Source: Pseudomonas synxantha BG33R (GTDB lineage Bacteria > Pseudomonadota > Gammaproteobacteria > Pseudomonadales > Pseudomonadaceae). Taken from it: DNA of 64,000 nucleotides. The position numbers and the translations under genes were made by a program. This document shows positions 9,274-18,413 of this stretch, one piece after another (the first letter of the stretch is position 1; the number at the start of each line of letters is the position of its first letter). The stretch is taken from the NCBI RefSeq assembly GCF_000263715.2, contig NZ_CM001514.1, forward strand, positions 544,936-608,935, given 5' to 3'. Below the pieces are notes generated by a model. The model searched no databases and was not told where the DNA came from. It worked only from the letters and a program-made list of their open reading frames with translations.

Positions 9274-9436
9274 GCCCTCTTTACTGTCGCCTGCGGCAAG
9301 GTTGCATCATGCGGCACGCACTGACAAGAGAGGATGAAGGCTAAGTGCTATAAGGCAGTTATCGGCCGTGCGGGGGATTTCTGCAATCGAAGTGACAGAA
9401 GGTGTACAAGCCTGTTCTGTGCGTACATCGAGCGCA

Positions 9437-9465
9437 CAAAAAAAGCCCCGCCAAGTGGCGGGGTT
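9437..9465 (-). terminator. Terminator downstream of aceF
   Basis: Read on the minus strand, a 7-bp GC stem (CCCCGCC/GGCGGGG, arms 9446-9452 and 9457-9463) is followed by seven T (A at 9438-9444 on the plus strand). It is well placed to end the aceE-aceF transcript. Confidence 0.85.
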
Positions 9466-9498
9466 GAGGTACGAGCGTGGCGCTCGGAAATCGGTGCG

Positions 9499-9532
9499 GC
9501 AAGGGCCTTCCCCGTAAAGGGAAGGCCCTGCG
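9499..9532 (-). other. Hairpin just after the aceF stop
   Basis: A long GC-rich inverted repeat (GGGCCTTCCC around GTAAA, then GGGAAGGCCC) lies directly after the aceF stop and upstream of the terminator. It has no T-tract of its own, so it may protect the 3' end of the mRNA rather than terminate. This role is a guess. Confidence 0.5.
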
Positions 9533-9534
9533 GC

Positions 9535-11175
9535 TTACAGCAGGATGGTGCGGATGTCGTTCAGCAACTGGCTCAGGCGCTGGGTGAAGCGTGCAGCCGC
9601 AGCGCCGTTGATCACACGGTGATCGTAGGACAGCGACAGTGGCAGCATCAGCTTGGGCTGGAACGCTTTACCGTCCCACACAGGCTGGATGGTGGCCTTG
9701 GAAACACCCAGGATCGCCACTTCCGGCGCGTTGACGATTGGCGTGAAGCCAGTGCCGCCAATGTGCCCGAGGCTGGAGATGGTGAAGCAGGCGCCCTGCA
9801 TGTCATCCGGGGTGAGCTTCTTGTCGCGGGCCTTGGCAGCCAGCGCAGCCGCTTCGCCAGCCAGTTGCAGCAGGCTCTTCTGGTCGACGTTCTTGATGAC
9901 CGGTACCAGCAGGCCATCCGGAGTGTCGACGGCAAAGCCGATGTTGACGTACTTCTTGCGAATGATCGCCTTGCCGCTTGGCGCCAGCGAGCTGTTGAAG
10001 TCCGGCAGTTCCTTGAGCAGGTGCGCGCAGGCCTTGAGCAGCAGTGGCAGCACGGTCAGCTTCACGCCGGCCTTCTCGGCCACGGCTTTCTGCGCAACGC
10101 GGAAAGCTTCCAGGTCGGTGATGTCGGCCTGGTCGAACTGAGTCACGTGCGGGATGTTCAGCCAGCTGGCGTGCAGGCCGGCCGCGCCGATTTGCATCAG
10201 GCGGGTCATCGGCACTTCTTCGGTTTCGCCGAAGCGGCTGAAATCCACGGTACGGATCGGCGGAATGCCCGAGCCGCCCGTCGCGCCGGCAGTCGGTGCT
10301 TCCTTGGCCTTTTGCATCATGGCTTTGACGTAAGCCTGCACGTCTTCCTTCAGCACACGACCGTGCGGGCCGCTGGCCGAGACGGCGCTCAGCTCGACGC
10401 CGAACTCGCGGGCCAACTGACGCACGGCAGGGCCGGCGTGCACCTTGGCACCGCTTGGCGCAGGTGCGGCAGCAGCAGGGGCCGGTGTGGCCTCGGCTTT
10501 TGCAGCAGGTGCCGGGGCAGCAGCGGCCGGAGCGGCTTCAGCCTTGGCAGCCGGAGCCGCCGCCGGTGCTGGAGCGGCTGCCGGGGCAGCGCCTTGTACT
10601 TTCAGCTTGAGGATGAAGTCACCGGTGCCGACTTCGTCTTCCAGCTTGACCGCGATGCTTTCCACTACGCCGGCAGCCGGCGAAGGGATTTCCATGGAGG
10701 CCTTGTCGGACTCCAGGGTGATCAGCGATTGGTCGGCTTCGACGGTGTCGCCGACCTTGACCAGCAGCTCGATGATCTTGGCCTTGCCCGACGAGCCGAT
10801 GTCCGGGACGTGAATGTCCTGGACGGTGGCGGCGGCAGGTGCAGCAGCCGGGGCCGCTGGGGCCTCGGCAGCAGGTTTTTCAGCGGCAGGCGCAGGTTCA
10901 GCAGCGGCAGCCGGAGCCGCCGCAGGGGCTGCATCAGCGGCGCCTTCGATTTCCAGCTCCAGCAGTTCGTCGCCTTCTTTCAGGCGGTCGCCCAGCTTGA
11001 CCTTCAGGCTCTTGACCACGCCGGCCTTGGGAGCAGGAATTTCCATGCTCGCCTTGTCCGACTCCAGGGTCAGGATGCTCTGGTCGGCTTCGACGGTGTC
11101 CCCGACCTTCACAAACAGCTCGATTACTTCACCTTCACCGCTGCCGATGTCAGGTACGCGAATGAGTTCGCTCAC
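9535..11175 (-). CDS. aceF: Pyruvate dehydrogenase E2, dihydrolipoamide acetyltransferase
   Basis: Core subunit of the pyruvate dehydrogenase complex; it passes the acetyl group from E1 to coenzyme A. The 546-residue protein has two lipoyl domains, each with the lipoylated lysine in ESDKASMEIP (the first at about residue 41), joined by long Ala/Pro-rich linkers. An E3-binding domain follows around 245-285 (GPAVRQLAREFGVEL), then the catalytic domain with SYDHRVINGA near the C-terminus. It starts 11 bp after aceE and is clearly in the same operon. Confidence 0.97.
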   Translation of the reverse strand: MSELIRVPDIGSGEGEVIELFVKVGDTVEADQSILTLESDKASMEIPAPKAGVVKSLKVKLGDRLKEGDELLELEIEGAADAAPAAAPAAAAEPAPAAEKPAAEAPAAPAAAPAAATVQDIHVPDIGSSGKAKIIELLVKVGDTVEADQSLITLESDKASMEIPSPAAGVVESIAVKLEDEVGTGDFILKLKVQGAAPAAAPAPAAAPAAKAEAAPAAAAPAPAAKAEATPAPAAAAPAPSGAKVHAGPAVRQLAREFGVELSAVSASGPHGRVLKEDVQAYVKAMMQKAKEAPTAGATGGSGIPPIRTVDFSRFGETEEVPMTRLMQIGAAGLHASWLNIPHVTQFDQADITDLEAFRVAQKAVAEKAGVKLTVLPLLLKACAHLLKELPDFNSSLAPSGKAIIRKKYVNIGFAVDTPDGLLVPVIKNVDQKSLLQLAGEAAALAAKARDKKLTPDDMQGACFTISSLGHIGGTGFTPIVNAPEVAILGVSKATIQPVWDGKAFQPKLMLPLSLSYDHRVINGAAAARFTQRLSQLLNDIRTILL

Positions 11176-11186
11176 AAAAAATCTCC

Positions 11187-13832
11187 TCAGCAGTCCAGTG
11201 GGTTGCGTTTTTCCGGGTTGATCCCGAACTTGACGATGGCGTCAGCCACCACCTTGGGTTCGATCTCACCACGGTCAGCCAAGGCTTCCAGGGCTGCCAA
11301 CACCACGAAGTGACGGTCGACTTCGAAGAAGTGACGCAGCTTCTTGCGGCTGTCACTGCGGCCGAAACCATCGGTGCCCAGGACTTTGAATTCCTTGGAC
11401 GGGACCCACTGGCGAATTTGTTCAGCAAACAGTTTCATGTAGTCGGTAGAGGCGATAACCGGACCCTTACGGCCAGCCAGGCACTCTTCGACGTAGCTCT
11501 TGGCTGGCTTCTGGCCAGGATGCAGACGGTTGCTGCGCTCTACGGCCAGGCCGTCGCGACGCAGTTCGTTGAAGCTGGTCACGCTCCACACGTCGGCGCC
11601 GACGTTAAATTCGTCACGCAGGATCTTCGCCGCTTCACGCACTTCGCGCAGGATGGTGCCGGAGCCCATCAGCTGTACGTGGTGCGCCGCTTCCTTGGTG
11701 TCTTCTTCGAGCAGGTACATGCCCTTGATGATGCCTTCTTCCACACCGGCCGGCATGGCTGGCTGCTGGTAGGACTCGTTCATCACGGTGATGTAGTAGA
11801 AAACGTCCTGCTGCTCTTCGGTCATCTTCTTCATGCCGTCCTGGATGATCACCGCCAGCTCATAGCCGTAGGTTGGATCAAAGGTGCGGCAGTTCGGGAT
11901 GGTGGCAGCCAGGATGTGGCTGTGACCGTCTTCGTGTTGCAGGCCTTCGCCGTTCAGCGTGGTCCGGCCGGCGGTACCGCCGATCAGGAAGCCACGGGTA
12001 CGGCTGTCGCCTGCTGCCCAGGCCAGGTCGCCAATACGCTGGAAGCCGAACATCGAGTAGAAGATGTAGAACGGCAGCATCGGCTGGTTGTGGCTGGAGT
12101 ACGAGGTACCGGCAGCGATGAAGGAGCTCATGGCGCCCGCTTCGTTGATGCCTTCTTCGAGGATCTGGCCCTTCTTGTCTTCCTTGTAGAACATCACCTG
12201 GTCTTTATCGACTGGCTCGTAGAGCTGGCCGACGGAGGAGTAGATGCCCAACTGACGGAACATGCCTTCCATACCGAAGGTACGGGCTTCGTCCGGGATG
12301 ATCGGGACGATGCGCGGGCCGATGTCCTTGTCCTTGACCAATTGCGCGAGGATGCGCACGAAGGCCATGGTGGTGGAGATTTCACGGTCGCCCGAGCCGT
12401 CAAGGATGGCCTTGAGGGTGCTCAGGTCCGGCGTCGGTACGCTGAAGCTGTTGGCGCGGCGCTGTGGCACGAAGCCACCCAGTGCGCTGCGGCGCTCGCT
12501 CAGGTAGCGGGCCTCGGCGCTGTTTGGCTCAGGCTTGAAGAACGGCAGGTTCTCCAGCTCTTCGTCCTTGACCGGAATGTCGAAGCGGTCGCGGAACAAC
12601 TTCAGGCTGTCGACGTCGACTTTCTTGGTGTTGTGCGCGGTGTTCTTCGCTTCGCCGGCACCGGTGCCATAACCCTTGATGGTCTTGGCCAGGATGACGG
12701 TTGGTTGTTCTTTGTGGTTGACCGCTTCGTGGTACGCCGCGTAGACCTTGTACGGGTCGTGGCCGCCACGGTTGAGCTTCCAGATTTCGTCGTCGGACAG
12801 GTCGGCAACCATCGCCTTGAGTTCAGGCGTGTTGAAGAAGTGTTCGCGAACGAACGCGCCGTCTTTGGCCTTGTAGTTCTGGTACTCGCCGTCGATGACT
12901 TCGTCCATGCGACGTTGCAGGATACCGTCGACGTCCTTGGCCAGCAGTGGGTCCCAGAAACGACCCCAGATGACCTTGGTCACGTTCCATTGGGCACCAC
13001 GGAACACGCCTTCGAGTTCCTGGATGATCTTGCCGTTGCCGCGAACCGGGCCGTCGAGGCGCTGCAGGTTGCAGTTGATGACGAAGATCAGGTTGTCGAG
13101 CTTCTCGCGGCCGGCCAGGGAAATGGCCCCCAGGGATTCCGGCTCGTCGCACTCGCCGTCACCCAGGAAGCACCAGACTTTCTGCTTGCCTTCCGGGATG
13201 AAGCCACGGGCTTCCAGGTACTTCATGAAGCGTGCCTGGTAGATCGCCTGGATCGGGCCCAGACCCATGGAAACGGTCGGGAACTGCCAGAAATCAGGCA
13301 TCAGCCAAGGGTGCGGGTAGGAAGACAGGCCCTGACCGTCGACTTCCTGGCGGAAGTTGTTCATTTGTTCTTCGCTGATGCGACCTTCCATGAACGCACG
13401 GGCGTAGACGCCTGGCGAGGTGTGGCCCTGGAAGTAGATCAGGTCGCCGCCGTGTTCGTCGGTCGGGGCCTGGAAGAAGTAGTTGAAGCCGATGTCATAC
13501 AGGGTGGCGCTGGAAGCGAAGCTGGAAATGTGACCGCCCAGGTCCGAATCTTTCAAGTTCGTGCGCATTACCATCGCCATGGCGTTCCAACGTACCAGCG
13601 AGCGAATGCGGCGTTCCATGAACAGGTCGCCAGGCATGCGTGCTTCGTGGGTAACGGGGATGGTGTTGCGGTATGGCGTAGTGATGGCGTAAGGCAGTTG
13701 CGAGCCGCTGCGGGTCGCGAGTTCGCCCATACGGGTCATCAGGTAGTGAGCACGGTCTTCGCCTTCTTTGTCGAGAACCGATTCCAGGGCGTCCAGCCAT
13801 TCCTGGGTTTCGACGGGATCGAGGTCTTGCAT
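11187..13832 (-). CDS. aceE: Pyruvate dehydrogenase E1 component
   Basis: Thiamine-diphosphate enzyme that decarboxylates pyruvate and acetylates the lipoyl groups of AceF. I place the start at the ATG at 13832 (MQDLDPVETQEWLDALES): it has a GGAG site 7 bases upstream and gives 881 residues, the length I expect for a Pseudomonas AceE. A longer frame would begin at 13907 with little ribosome-binding signal. The ThDP motif runs from GDGECDEPES (near residue 224) to NCNLQRLDG. It is first in the aceE-aceF operon, and two GntR/FadR-type palindromes lie upstream. Confidence 0.95.
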   Translation of the reverse strand: MQDLDPVETQEWLDALESVLDKEGEDRAHYLMTRMGELATRSGSQLPYAITTPYRNTIPVTHEARMPGDLFMERRIRSLVRWNAMAMVMRTNLKDSDLGGHISSFASSATLYDIGFNYFFQAPTDEHGGDLIYFQGHTSPGVYARAFMEGRISEEQMNNFRQEVDGQGLSSYPHPWLMPDFWQFPTVSMGLGPIQAIYQARFMKYLEARGFIPEGKQKVWCFLGDGECDEPESLGAISLAGREKLDNLIFVINCNLQRLDGPVRGNGKIIQELEGVFRGAQWNVTKVIWGRFWDPLLAKDVDGILQRRMDEVIDGEYQNYKAKDGAFVREHFFNTPELKAMVADLSDDEIWKLNRGGHDPYKVYAAYHEAVNHKEQPTVILAKTIKGYGTGAGEAKNTAHNTKKVDVDSLKLFRDRFDIPVKDEELENLPFFKPEPNSAEARYLSERRSALGGFVPQRRANSFSVPTPDLSTLKAILDGSGDREISTTMAFVRILAQLVKDKDIGPRIVPIIPDEARTFGMEGMFRQLGIYSSVGQLYEPVDKDQVMFYKEDKKGQILEEGINEAGAMSSFIAAGTSYSSHNQPMLPFYIFYSMFGFQRIGDLAWAAGDSRTRGFLIGGTAGRTTLNGEGLQHEDGHSHILAATIPNCRTFDPTYGYELAVIIQDGMKKMTEEQQDVFYYITVMNESYQQPAMPAGVEEGIIKGMYLLEEDTKEAAHHVQLMGSGTILREVREAAKILRDEFNVGADVWSVTSFNELRRDGLAVERSNRLHPGQKPAKSYVEECLAGRKGPVIASTDYMKLFAEQIRQWVPSKEFKVLGTDGFGRSDSRKKLRHFFEVDRHFVVLAALEALADRGEIEPKVVADAIVKFGINPEKRNPLDC

Positions 13833-13943
13833 GGCTTGCTCCAGGGCGGAAAGGCTACCAGAATCGGTTGCCTGAAGTTTGCGACTGGCCTTGTGGGCAG
13901 ACGACATAAATTCTTGGATGGCCGAAGGTTGCTTCGGCGTCCT

Positions 13944-14008
13944 GTAGTTTTACTACAAATCGTCGGCCATTTCAGCCTTTCGAATGTATATACGAGTAGT
14001 AAAACTAC
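13944..14008 (-). promoter_or_regulatory. Twin 13-bp operators upstream of aceE
   Basis: GTAGTTTTACTAC at 13944-13956 recurs as its reverse complement GTAGTAAAACTAC at 13996-14008, centres 52 bp apart (about five helical turns). Each copy is itself a palindrome about a TTT/AAA centre and fits the GT-N3-AC core of FadR-subfamily GntR regulators, the subfamily that includes PdhR. Pyruvate-responsive control of aceEF is the likely role. The regulator gene is not in the window. Confidence 0.6.
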
Positions 14009-14215
14009 ACAAGACTGAGCGTATGGCTCGGTCTTGCTGGTGAGCATAATCGTTATTGTTGGTCTATTGCGAACAAGAAAAGGTGAAAGTTTGATGTTGC
14101 CTGCCAAGATTAATTTAATTTCAGCTATTTCTAACTTTTGTTCGACAGTCCTTCATCGAGCATGGCTCTTGTGTTCACAACTACACGCCAATTACACGCC
14201 GATCAAGGATAGACC
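14009..14215. other. AT-rich gap between aceE operators and glnE
   Basis: The only AT-rich gap of this size in the first 20 kb. It must hold the glnE promoter and part of the aceE control region. A short ORF (14094-14219) is listed separately; otherwise I see no gene, repeat or clear hexamer pair. Confidence 0.5.
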
Positions 14216-14219
14216 ATGA
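14094..14219 (+). CDS. Possible 41-residue leader ORF coupled to glnE
   Basis: ATG at 14094 is preceded by AGGTGA with a 7-base spacer, a good ribosome binding site. The 41-residue frame (MLPAKINLISAISN...) ends with a TGA that overlaps the glnE ATG by four bases (ATGA). That geometry suggests translational coupling. Against it: the region is AT-rich, the product matches nothing I know, and the overlap could be chance. Confidence 0.3.
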   Translation: MLPAKINLISAISNFCSTVLHRAWLLCSQLHANYTPIKDRP

Positions 14220-17155
14220 GCCTTCCAACGCTGGCCGAACTGCCGGCCATTCTCTTGCCTTATGCCCAGCGGGCCGAGCAGTCATTTCGTGACGCGGTGG
14301 CCGCGCTGGACGACGATCATGGCCTTTCTGCGTGGACGCCGCAACGGTGGGCCGACTTCGCCCGCGTGTGCGCTGCCAGTGATTTTGTCATTGAACAGAG
14401 TGTTCGTTACCCTTTGATGTTGCTCGAACTGGTGGCCTGGGGCGAGCTGGACCGCGGCTTTGCGCCCGGTGAGCTGTGCAGCCAGATTGCCGGCGCCGTG
14501 CAACAGGCCGAAACAGAAGATGAGTTGGGCCGCGTGCTGCGCCGCCAGCGCACGCGCCAGCAGGTGCGCATCATCTGGCGCGACCTGACGCGCCAGGCCG
14601 ACCTGGTGCAAACCTGTCGCGACCTTTCCGACATGGCCGACGCCAGCATCGACCAGGCCTACCAATGGCTGTACCAGCGCCACTGCGCGCAGTTCGGCAC
14701 GCCGACCGGGCGGCGCAGCGGTGAGGCGCAGCATATGGTCATCCTCGGCATGGGCAAGCTCGGCGCGGTGGAGCTGAATCTCTCGTCGGATATCGACCTG
14801 ATTTTCGCCTACCCCGAAGGCGGCGAGACCGTGGGTGTAAAGCGCTCCCTGGACAATCAGGAATTCTTTATTCGTCTTGGTCAAAAATTGATCAAGGCCC
14901 TTGATCCTATGACGGTCGACGGTTTTGTCTTCCGTGTGGATATGCGTCTGCGTCCCTACGGCTCGGCCGGTGCGCTGGTGCTCAGCTTCAACGCGTTGGA
15001 GCAGTACTACCAGGATCAGGGCCGGGATTGGGAACGCTACGCCATGATCAAGGCGCGCGTAGTGGCCGGTGATCAAGTGGCCGGCGCGCAGTTGCTCGAT
15101 ATGCTGCGCCCGTTCGTCTACCGCCGCTACTTGGACTTTTCCGCCATCGAAGCGCTGCGCACCATGAAGCAGTTGATCCAGCAGGAAGTACGGCGCAAGG
15201 GCATGGCCGAGAACATCAAGCTGGGCTCAGGCGGCATTCGGGAGGTGGAGTTTATTGCCCAGGCGTTCCAGCTGATTCATGGCGGCCGCGACCTCAGCCT
15301 GCAACAACGCCCACTGCTGAACGTGCTGGGTACGCTTGAGGGGCAGGGTTACCTGCCGGCTGCGGTGATCACCGAACTGCGCAATGACTACGAATTCCTG
15401 CGCTACACCGAGCACGCCATCCAGGCGATTGCCGACCGCCAGACCCAAATGCTGCCGCACAATCCCGAAGATCAGGCGCGTATCGCCTTCATGCTGGGCT
15501 TCAGCGACTGGGCTGCGTTCCACGAACGCCTGATGTACTGGCGTGGCCGCGTGGACTGGCACTTTCGTCAAGTGATTGCCGACCCTGATGAAGAAGAAGG
15601 CGAAGAAAGTGAATTGGTCGTCGGTGGTGAGTGGTTGCCGCTGTGGGAGGAATCCCAGGATGACGACGCCGCATGCCGTCAATTGGCCGAGGGCGGTTTT
15701 ACCGATGCACCCAAAGCCCTCAAGGCCTTGGCCGGCCTGCGCGGCAGCCCGCAGTTGCGTGCCATGCAGCGGCTGGGGCGCGAGCGCCTGGATGCATTCA
15801 TTCCGCGCCTGCTGGCCCAGGCGGTCGAGCACGCCAACCCGGACCTGGTGCTGGAGCGCGTGTTGCCGTTGGTGGAGGCCGTCGCCCGGCGTTCGGCCTA
15901 TCTGGTGTTGCTCACCGAGAACCCGGATGCGCTGCGTCGCCTGCTGACCCTGTGCGCCGCCAGCCCGTGGATCGCCGAACAGATCACCCGTTTCCCGTTG
16001 TTGCTCGATGAGCTGCTCAACGAGGGCCGCCTGTTCAAGCCGCCGCTGGCGCCGGAGTTGGCAGCCGAGTTGCGCGAGCGCCTCACCCGCATCCCCGAGG
16101 ACGACCTTGAACAACAAATGGAGGCCCTGCGTCACTTTAAATTGGCGCACCGCCTGCGAGTCGCGGCCTCGGAAATCGCTGGCAGCCTGCCACTAATGAA
16201 AGTCAGCGACTATCTCACCTGGCTGGCCGAAGCCATTCTTGAGCAAGTACTGGCCCTGGCCTGGCGCCAGACTGTCGCCCAGCACGGTTCACCCCAGAGG
16301 CTGGACGGCACGCTGTGCGATCCTGGGTTCATCATTGTCGGTTATGGGAAAGTCGGCGGCATCGAACTGGGGCATGGTTCGGATCTGGATCTGGTGTTTA
16401 TCCACGATGGCGACCCCCAGGCCGAGACCGATGGCGCCAAGCCGATTGACGGCGCGCAGTTCTTCACGCGTCTGGGCCAGCGCATCATTCACCTGCTGAC
16501 CACCCAGACCAACTCCGGCCAACTGTATGAAGTGGACATGCGCCTGCGACCTTCCGGCGCATCCGGCTTGCTGGTGAGCTCCCTGGGCGCCTTCGATCGC
16601 TATCAACAAAATGAAGCCTGGACCTGGGAACATCAGGCGCTCATCCGCGCACGGGTGCTGGTGGGCAGCCAGGATGTGGGCCATGCATTCGAGCAGGTAC
16701 GGGCCAACGTATTGGGGCGTGAACGGGACTTGGCGAAGCTGCGCCAGGAGGTCAGCGAGATGCGCACCAAGATGCGCGAGAACCTGGGTACCAAGGCCAC
16801 GGCGGCCGGCAGGGGCGCCAATGCCTTCGAGGCCACGGCGGTGTTCGACCTCAAGCAGGACGCCGGAGGTATCGTCGATATTGAATTTATGGTGCAATAC
16901 GCGGCTTTGGCGTGGTCTGCGCAACATCCATCGTTGCTGCGCTACACCGACAATATTCGCATTCTGGAGGGCCTTGAGCAGGTCGGGCTGATGCCCGCCG
17001 CCGATGCCCATTTGCTGCGTGAGGTGTATAAGGCCTACCGCTCCGCCGCCCACCGCCAGGCCTTGCAGAACGAGGCCGGCACGGTCGCCGGGGACCAGTT
17101 TGCCGACGAACGGCGACAGGTGATGCGAATCTGGCAAGCGCTGGGCTTAAATTGA
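14216..17155 (+). CDS. glnE: Glutamine synthetase adenylyltransferase/adenylyl-removing enzyme
   Basis: Bifunctional enzyme that adds AMP to, and removes it from, glutamine synthetase in response to PII, tuning nitrogen assimilation. The 979-residue product has two nucleotidyltransferase halves: GMGKLGAVELNLSSDIDLIF near residue 176 (deadenylylating half) and GYGKVGGIELGHGSDLDLVF near 708 (adenylylating half). A start with AAGGAT upstream gives the full family length. Transcription is away from aceE. In PAO1 ilvE follows; here a REP pair and then waaF follow. Confidence 0.97.
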   Translation: MSLPTLAELPAILLPYAQRAEQSFRDAVAALDDDHGLSAWTPQRWADFARVCAASDFVIEQSVRYPLMLLELVAWGELDRGFAPGELCSQIAGAVQQAETEDELGRVLRRQRTRQQVRIIWRDLTRQADLVQTCRDLSDMADASIDQAYQWLYQRHCAQFGTPTGRRSGEAQHMVILGMGKLGAVELNLSSDIDLIFAYPEGGETVGVKRSLDNQEFFIRLGQKLIKALDPMTVDGFVFRVDMRLRPYGSAGALVLSFNALEQYYQDQGRDWERYAMIKARVVAGDQVAGAQLLDMLRPFVYRRYLDFSAIEALRTMKQLIQQEVRRKGMAENIKLGSGGIREVEFIAQAFQLIHGGRDLSLQQRPLLNVLGTLEGQGYLPAAVITELRNDYEFLRYTEHAIQAIADRQTQMLPHNPEDQARIAFMLGFSDWAAFHERLMYWRGRVDWHFRQVIADPDEEEGEESELVVGGEWLPLWEESQDDDAACRQLAEGGFTDAPKALKALAGLRGSPQLRAMQRLGRERLDAFIPRLLAQAVEHANPDLVLERVLPLVEAVARRSAYLVLLTENPDALRRLLTLCAASPWIAEQITRFPLLLDELLNEGRLFKPPLAPELAAELRERLTRIPEDDLEQQMEALRHFKLAHRLRVAASEIAGSLPLMKVSDYLTWLAEAILEQVLALAWRQTVAQHGSPQRLDGTLCDPGFIIVGYGKVGGIELGHGSDLDLVFIHDGDPQAETDGAKPIDGAQFFTRLGQRIIHLLTTQTNSGQLYEVDMRLRPSGASGLLVSSLGAFDRYQQNEAWTWEHQALIRARVLVGSQDVGHAFEQVRANVLGRERDLAKLRQEVSEMRTKMRENLGTKATAAGRGANAFEATAVFDLKQDAGGIVDIEFMVQYAALAWSAQHPSLLRYTDNIRILEGLEQVGLMPAADAHLLREVYKAYRSAAHRQALQNEAGTVAGDQFADERRQVMRIWQALGLN

Positions 17156-17204
17156 AACTCGACTGATTGGGCGACGCCAATTTTTATATGGGATGCGGAT
17201 TAAT

Positions 17205-17290
17205 GTGGGAGCCGGGCTTGCCCGCGATGCAGGCGCCTCGGTTTATCAGTGATACCGAGGTGATGCAATCGCAGGCAAGCCAGCTCCCAC
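17205..17290. repeat. Inverted REP pair between glnE and waaF
   Basis: GTGGGAGCCGGGCTTGCCCGCGAT at 17205 faces an imperfect inverted copy ending CAGCTCCCAC at 17290. The spacer contains its own inverted repeat (CCTCGGT...ACCGAGG). The whole 222-bp gap has no gene. Confidence 0.85.
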
Positions 17291-17377
17291 ATAAAGATGC
17301 TCCCTGGCGCGCCGCGATCTACAGTCATTATCGAGGCGGGGAGGCATAAGCCTCCCCGCATCGTTTGTGGAAACTAC

Positions 17378-18412
17378 ATGAATATTCTGATCGTTGGGCC
17401 CAGTTGGGTCGGTGACATGGTGATGGCACAGACACTGTTCCAGTGCCTGCGCCAGCGCTATCCAGACTGCCAGATCGACGTGCTCGCCCCTGAGTGGAGC
17501 CGGCCGATCCTGGAGCGCATGCCCGAGGTGCGCAAGGCCTTGAGCTTCCCGCTCGGCCACGGTGCCCTGGAGCTGGCGACCCGCCGACGCATCGGCAAAT
17601 CCATGGCCGGCCAGTACGACCAGGCGATCCTGTTGCCCAACTCGCTCAAGTCGGCGCTGGTGCCTTTTTTTGCCGGCATCCCCAAGCGCACCGGCTGGCG
17701 CGGTGAGTTTCGCTATGTGCTGCTCAATGACGTACGCACCCTGGATAAAGCCCGCTACCCGCTGATGATCGAGCGCTTCATGGCCCTGGCCTACGAGCCC
17801 GGCACGCAATTGCCCACGCCGTACCCGCGGCCCAGCTTGCAGATCGACCCGGTGACCAGCGATGCGGCGCTGGCCAAGTTCGGCCTCACCCTTGATCGGC
17901 CGGTTCTGGCCTTGTGCCCTGGCGCCGAGTTTGGCGAGTCCAAGCGCTGGCCGTCGGAGCATTACGCCAAGGTCGCCGAGACCAAGATCCGCGAAGGCTG
18001 GCAGGTGTGGCTGTTCGGTTCGAAGAACGATCATTCGGTAGGTGAAGATATTCGTCAGCGCCTGATTCCCGGCCTGCGCGAAGAGGCGGTGAACCTCAGT
18101 GGCGACACGTCCCTGGCCGAGGCTATCGACTTGTTGTCCTGCGCCGACTCGGTGGTGTCCAACGACTCCGGCCTGATGCATGTGGCGGCGGCGCTGAATC
18201 GCCCGCTGGTAGCGGTGTACGGCTCCACGTCCCCAGGCTTCACCCCGCCCTTGGCCGACAAGGTCGAAGTGGTGCGCCTGGGCCTGGATTGCAGCCCGTG
18301 TTTTGATCGCACCTGCCGCTTCGGCCACTACAACTGCCTGCGCCAATTGCTGCCGCAGCCGGTAACCGATGCCTTGCAGCGGTTGCAGGGCGATGTGGTC
18401 GAGGTTCACTGA
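17378..18412 (+). CDS. waaF: ADP-heptose:LPS heptosyltransferase II
   Basis: Adds the second heptose of the LPS inner core on the cytoplasmic face of the inner membrane. The protein starts MNILIVGPSWVGDMVMAQ, the GT9 heptosyltransferase II N-terminus, which fixes the ATG at 17378 (344 residues). Downstream motifs include CPGAEFGESKRWP and SNDSGLMHVAAAL, which form the ADP-heptose site. It is the first gene of a run (waaF-waaC-waaG-waaP-three kinases) in which neighbours overlap or abut, so one transcript is likely. Confidence 0.96.
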   Translation: MNILIVGPSWVGDMVMAQTLFQCLRQRYPDCQIDVLAPEWSRPILERMPEVRKALSFPLGHGALELATRRRIGKSMAGQYDQAILLPNSLKSALVPFFAGIPKRTGWRGEFRYVLLNDVRTLDKARYPLMIERFMALAYEPGTQLPTPYPRPSLQIDPVTSDAALAKFGLTLDRPVLALCPGAEFGESKRWPSEHYAKVAETKIREGWQVWLFGSKNDHSVGEDIRQRLIPGLREEAVNLSGDTSLAEAIDLLSCADSVVSNDSGLMHVAAALNRPLVAVYGSTSPGFTPPLADKVEVVRLGLDCSPCFDRTCRFGHYNCLRQLLPQPVTDALQRLQGDVVEVH

Positions 18413-18413
18413 G

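Noticed and set aside
9334..11313. A 659-codon open frame on the plus strand
   Set aside because: It is antisense to aceF; the Gly/Arg/Ser-rich parts mirror the Ala/Pro linkers of the E2 protein.
11310..14018. A 902-codon open frame on the plus strand
   Set aside because: It is antisense to aceE, has the skewed His/Gln/Val/Arg content of a shadow frame in GC-rich DNA, and shows no domain.
18369..18413. ATG start for waaC inside waaF
   Set aside because: The added 15 residues match nothing; the TTG at 18414 restores the family N-terminus and has a ribosome site.
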